Shown: piece after piece, positions 62,311-64,000 of the stretch
Layout of the letters: each line of letters opens with the position of its first letter
How positions within the stretch are numbered: the stretch's first letter is position 1
Source: Cristatella mucedo
Taxonomy: Eukaryota; Bryozoa; Phylactolaemata; Cristatellidae
DNA length: 64,000 bases
Assembly: GCA_009760855.2 (NCBI GenBank)
Contig: WPIO01000118.1
Location: forward strand, 1,021,001-1,085,000
Direction of reading: 5' to 3'
Program-made: the position numbers and the translations under genes
Notes under the pieces: model-generated
Seen by the model: only the letters and a program-made list of their open reading frames with translations
Database searches by the model: none
What the model was told of the DNA's origin: nothing

Positions 62311-62675
62311 AGCAAAGTGTGACACAGCCACTAGAAAAGTACCATTAAATGTCATCTTTGTTAGCCTATCTCGAACTGAGTCTGCACACATTCAAGCTGT
62401 CGTGTTCCAGAAAAGACTTAATTCGTTGGTAACAGTAGCTTATCACTTAAGTCTGTTTCCTTCCAGCTGCAAAACATGGCTCTACAATTCAGGCTGTCCG
62501 ACAGAGAATAAATCTTCCCAAGCATTCGTGACAACTCTTCTCAACTCCAGTTACTTACATATTGCTGATCAAGAAGTGTCATTCTTGCTTTACAGAATAG
62601 TAAAAGAAGTGCCACATAGAGTTTAGGTTCTGTGATTTCGCTACGCCAATATAATATTATTATCAGTATTATTTA
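62311..62675 (+). pseudogene. Very old LINE A 3' half
   Basis: CAAGCATTCGTGACAACTCT equals LINE A CATGCATTCGTGACATCTCG; GAAGTGCCACATAGAGTTTA, GGTTCTGTGATTTCGCTACG and ATATTATTATCAGTATTATT are decayed terminal hairpin and tail. Confidence 0.5.
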
Positions 62676-63114
62676 CCAATAGGCTAAACCAGCAACCAAC
62701 TTTACATGCCAACATATGTGAATATATAGAATACCGGGCTTGGCCCTCTCATATGTGCTCAATGGCTATTATTGCTAATTTAGGCTTATGTTCAACTCGC
62801 ACTGAGATTAGTTTAGCCTTGCTACGCTATTATAAAGTTGCTTCATATGAAGAATTAACCACATATCCATTGATGTACGATGATTAGATGTGAGTTGAAA
62901 AATAGCTTAATTTACGCGATTTTGAAATGTAGACCTGACTTGCAAGGTAGCAACCGGCCATGTTAACTCTGTTTTTAAAGCCTGTGCAAGACCTCGCCTG
63001 TTCAAGACATATGAAAAGTCTTCTTTAAATATCATCTCGTTTTTTCTCTGGCGTTACCACGGTAATAACCAAAATAGTTTATGTGGCCCATATTAGAAAG
63101 TTCAGCCAACGAAT
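62676..63114. other. Unassigned sequence
   Basis: Nothing recognised. Confidence 0.3.
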
Positions 63115-63240
63115 AGTTATTACCACTGCAAGCGGTAGTGATAAAGGATCGCTCACCACAGGAATCGTACCGACGACCTCGACACCGAGATCACCAACAC
63201 AACCACATTACCTATTGTGCCATCACGGCTCATCTAATCC
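63115..63240 (-). mobile_element. SINE1 copy, inverted, 3' truncated
   Basis: TATTACCACTGCAAGCGGTA, GATAAAGGATCGCTCACCAC, then TACCTATTGTGCCATCACGG and CTCATC: body and tRNA-like head in reverse. Confidence 0.88.
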
Positions 63241-64000
63241 ATATAAAGGTAAACGCTATATGCGAAAGTGGCACCCCAAAACCAATAGCTCCCTTGTTCT
63301 GTCTTGGCTAGAGTGCTATAAAATAATATTAAACTTAAAAATGTATTATATTTTTACTGGGCTACAAAGACCTACTAGGCCCCCCGGCAGGAAGTAATAA
63401 ATACATCAGCCGGCATAATTGGCCAACTGAAGCGGCTTTGTTGTATTTCTAACTCTGAAGAGGTTTCTCTGGCTTCCGGTCGCTCAACAGAATCAGAGTT
63501 GCCGTCCTCTGGCGACCCTAAGTCTTGCTATGGCTAGGTTAATTTATGCCTCGCTATATTCATAGACATCAAATTTATGAAGTCGTTAAGAGTGATAACA
63601 TAGACTCTTTATTCGCTGAATTTTCACAATGTAAAGTCTTTAAATCCACCTTTGAGAATACCACTGATAAGCTGGCTAAACCGTTTTATTAAGTCAACTA
63701 GTGCGACATAAACCAATCTGCGAAAGACCATCGATATATTATGAGAAATGTACAATCAAGTATAAGCAATGCGTTAGCATTACAGACAATATGCTGGGTT
63801 AAAATTGATGGATTTATTATATCTTTGACTGTGACTAGTATGCGTATCTTGCAAAAGCACTGTAGTTATCTAGAGCTGGCATGTTCAAATTAAATGCATG
63901 TATCTCGGGATTTAAATATATATATACACTTATTTATATTCACAATTTAGTGCTTATCTACCCAGCTTAAGGAAAAATTTAAGCATTATCAAAAGGTGGA
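63241..64000. other. Unassigned sequence to window end
   Basis: AT-rich; no exon, repeat family or RNA gene recognised. Confidence 0.3.

Overview
The window is a stretch of a metazoan nuclear genome. It is AT-rich, has long introns with GT...AG borders, and is full of non-LTR retrotransposon debris, tRNA-derived SINEs, hAT DNA transposons and microsatellites. No bacterial-style genes, operons, rRNA or free-standing tRNA genes were seen. The species cannot be named from the sequence; a low-to-moderate GC invertebrate (flatworm, mollusc or similar) fits the repeats and the very divergent host protein.

The one host gene that can be recognised is a UBR1/UBR2-type N-recognin E3 ubiquitin ligase on the + strand. 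It is read as about 16 short exons scattered from 5041 to 55898. The exons match, in order, the middle of the UBR1/UBR2 family, ending with the first Cys pair of the RING-H2 domain (Cys-Asn-His-Cys, near 55843). The UBR box should lie before position 1 and the rest of the RING and the C-terminal cap beyond 64000. Splice phases agree at 13 of 15 junctions. Two junctions around the exon at 17827-17931 do not close, and the exon at 48052-48460 changes reading frame inside. So the gene is either damaged, misassembled, or spliced in a way not resolved here. A possible small minus-strand gene (5794-6994) may sit in its first intron.

Everything else is intronic or intergenic repeat. LINE A (CR1/L2-like, apurinic-type endonuclease plus RT, tail of ATT repeats behind a conserved double hairpin) has more than 20 fragments on both strands; the best are 23243-24633, 30195-31692 and 54495-55497. 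LINE B has a different 3' end and an ATTAC-repeat tail. SINE1 and SINE2 have tRNA-like heads. SINE2 carries a copy of the LINE A 3' hairpin, and SINE1 carries a hairpin with the same layout as the LINE B 3' end, so each SINE seems to be paired with its own LINE.

DNA transposons: a complete but broken hAT with a perfect 8-bp target duplication (35547-38251, transposase on the minus strand), a second probable non-autonomous hAT (14647-15912), and a short hAT element that closely resembles the horizontally spread SPIN family (4138-4324). Other structures: a 156-bp inverted repeat (12531-13052), a (CA)n(TA)n(TG)n palindrome (19126-19306), and a GC-richer unidentified block (27758-30194) with an internal duplication.

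Layout: 1-5 kb old LINEs, SPIN-like element, SINE1; 5-22 kb first UBR exons with LINE A copies between them; 22.2-38.8 kb one 16.6-kb intron packed with LINEs, the GC-rich block and the hAT; 38.8-49.3 kb closely spaced UBR exons; 49.3-55.8 kb repeat-rich intron and the RING exon; 55.9-64 kb repeats only.
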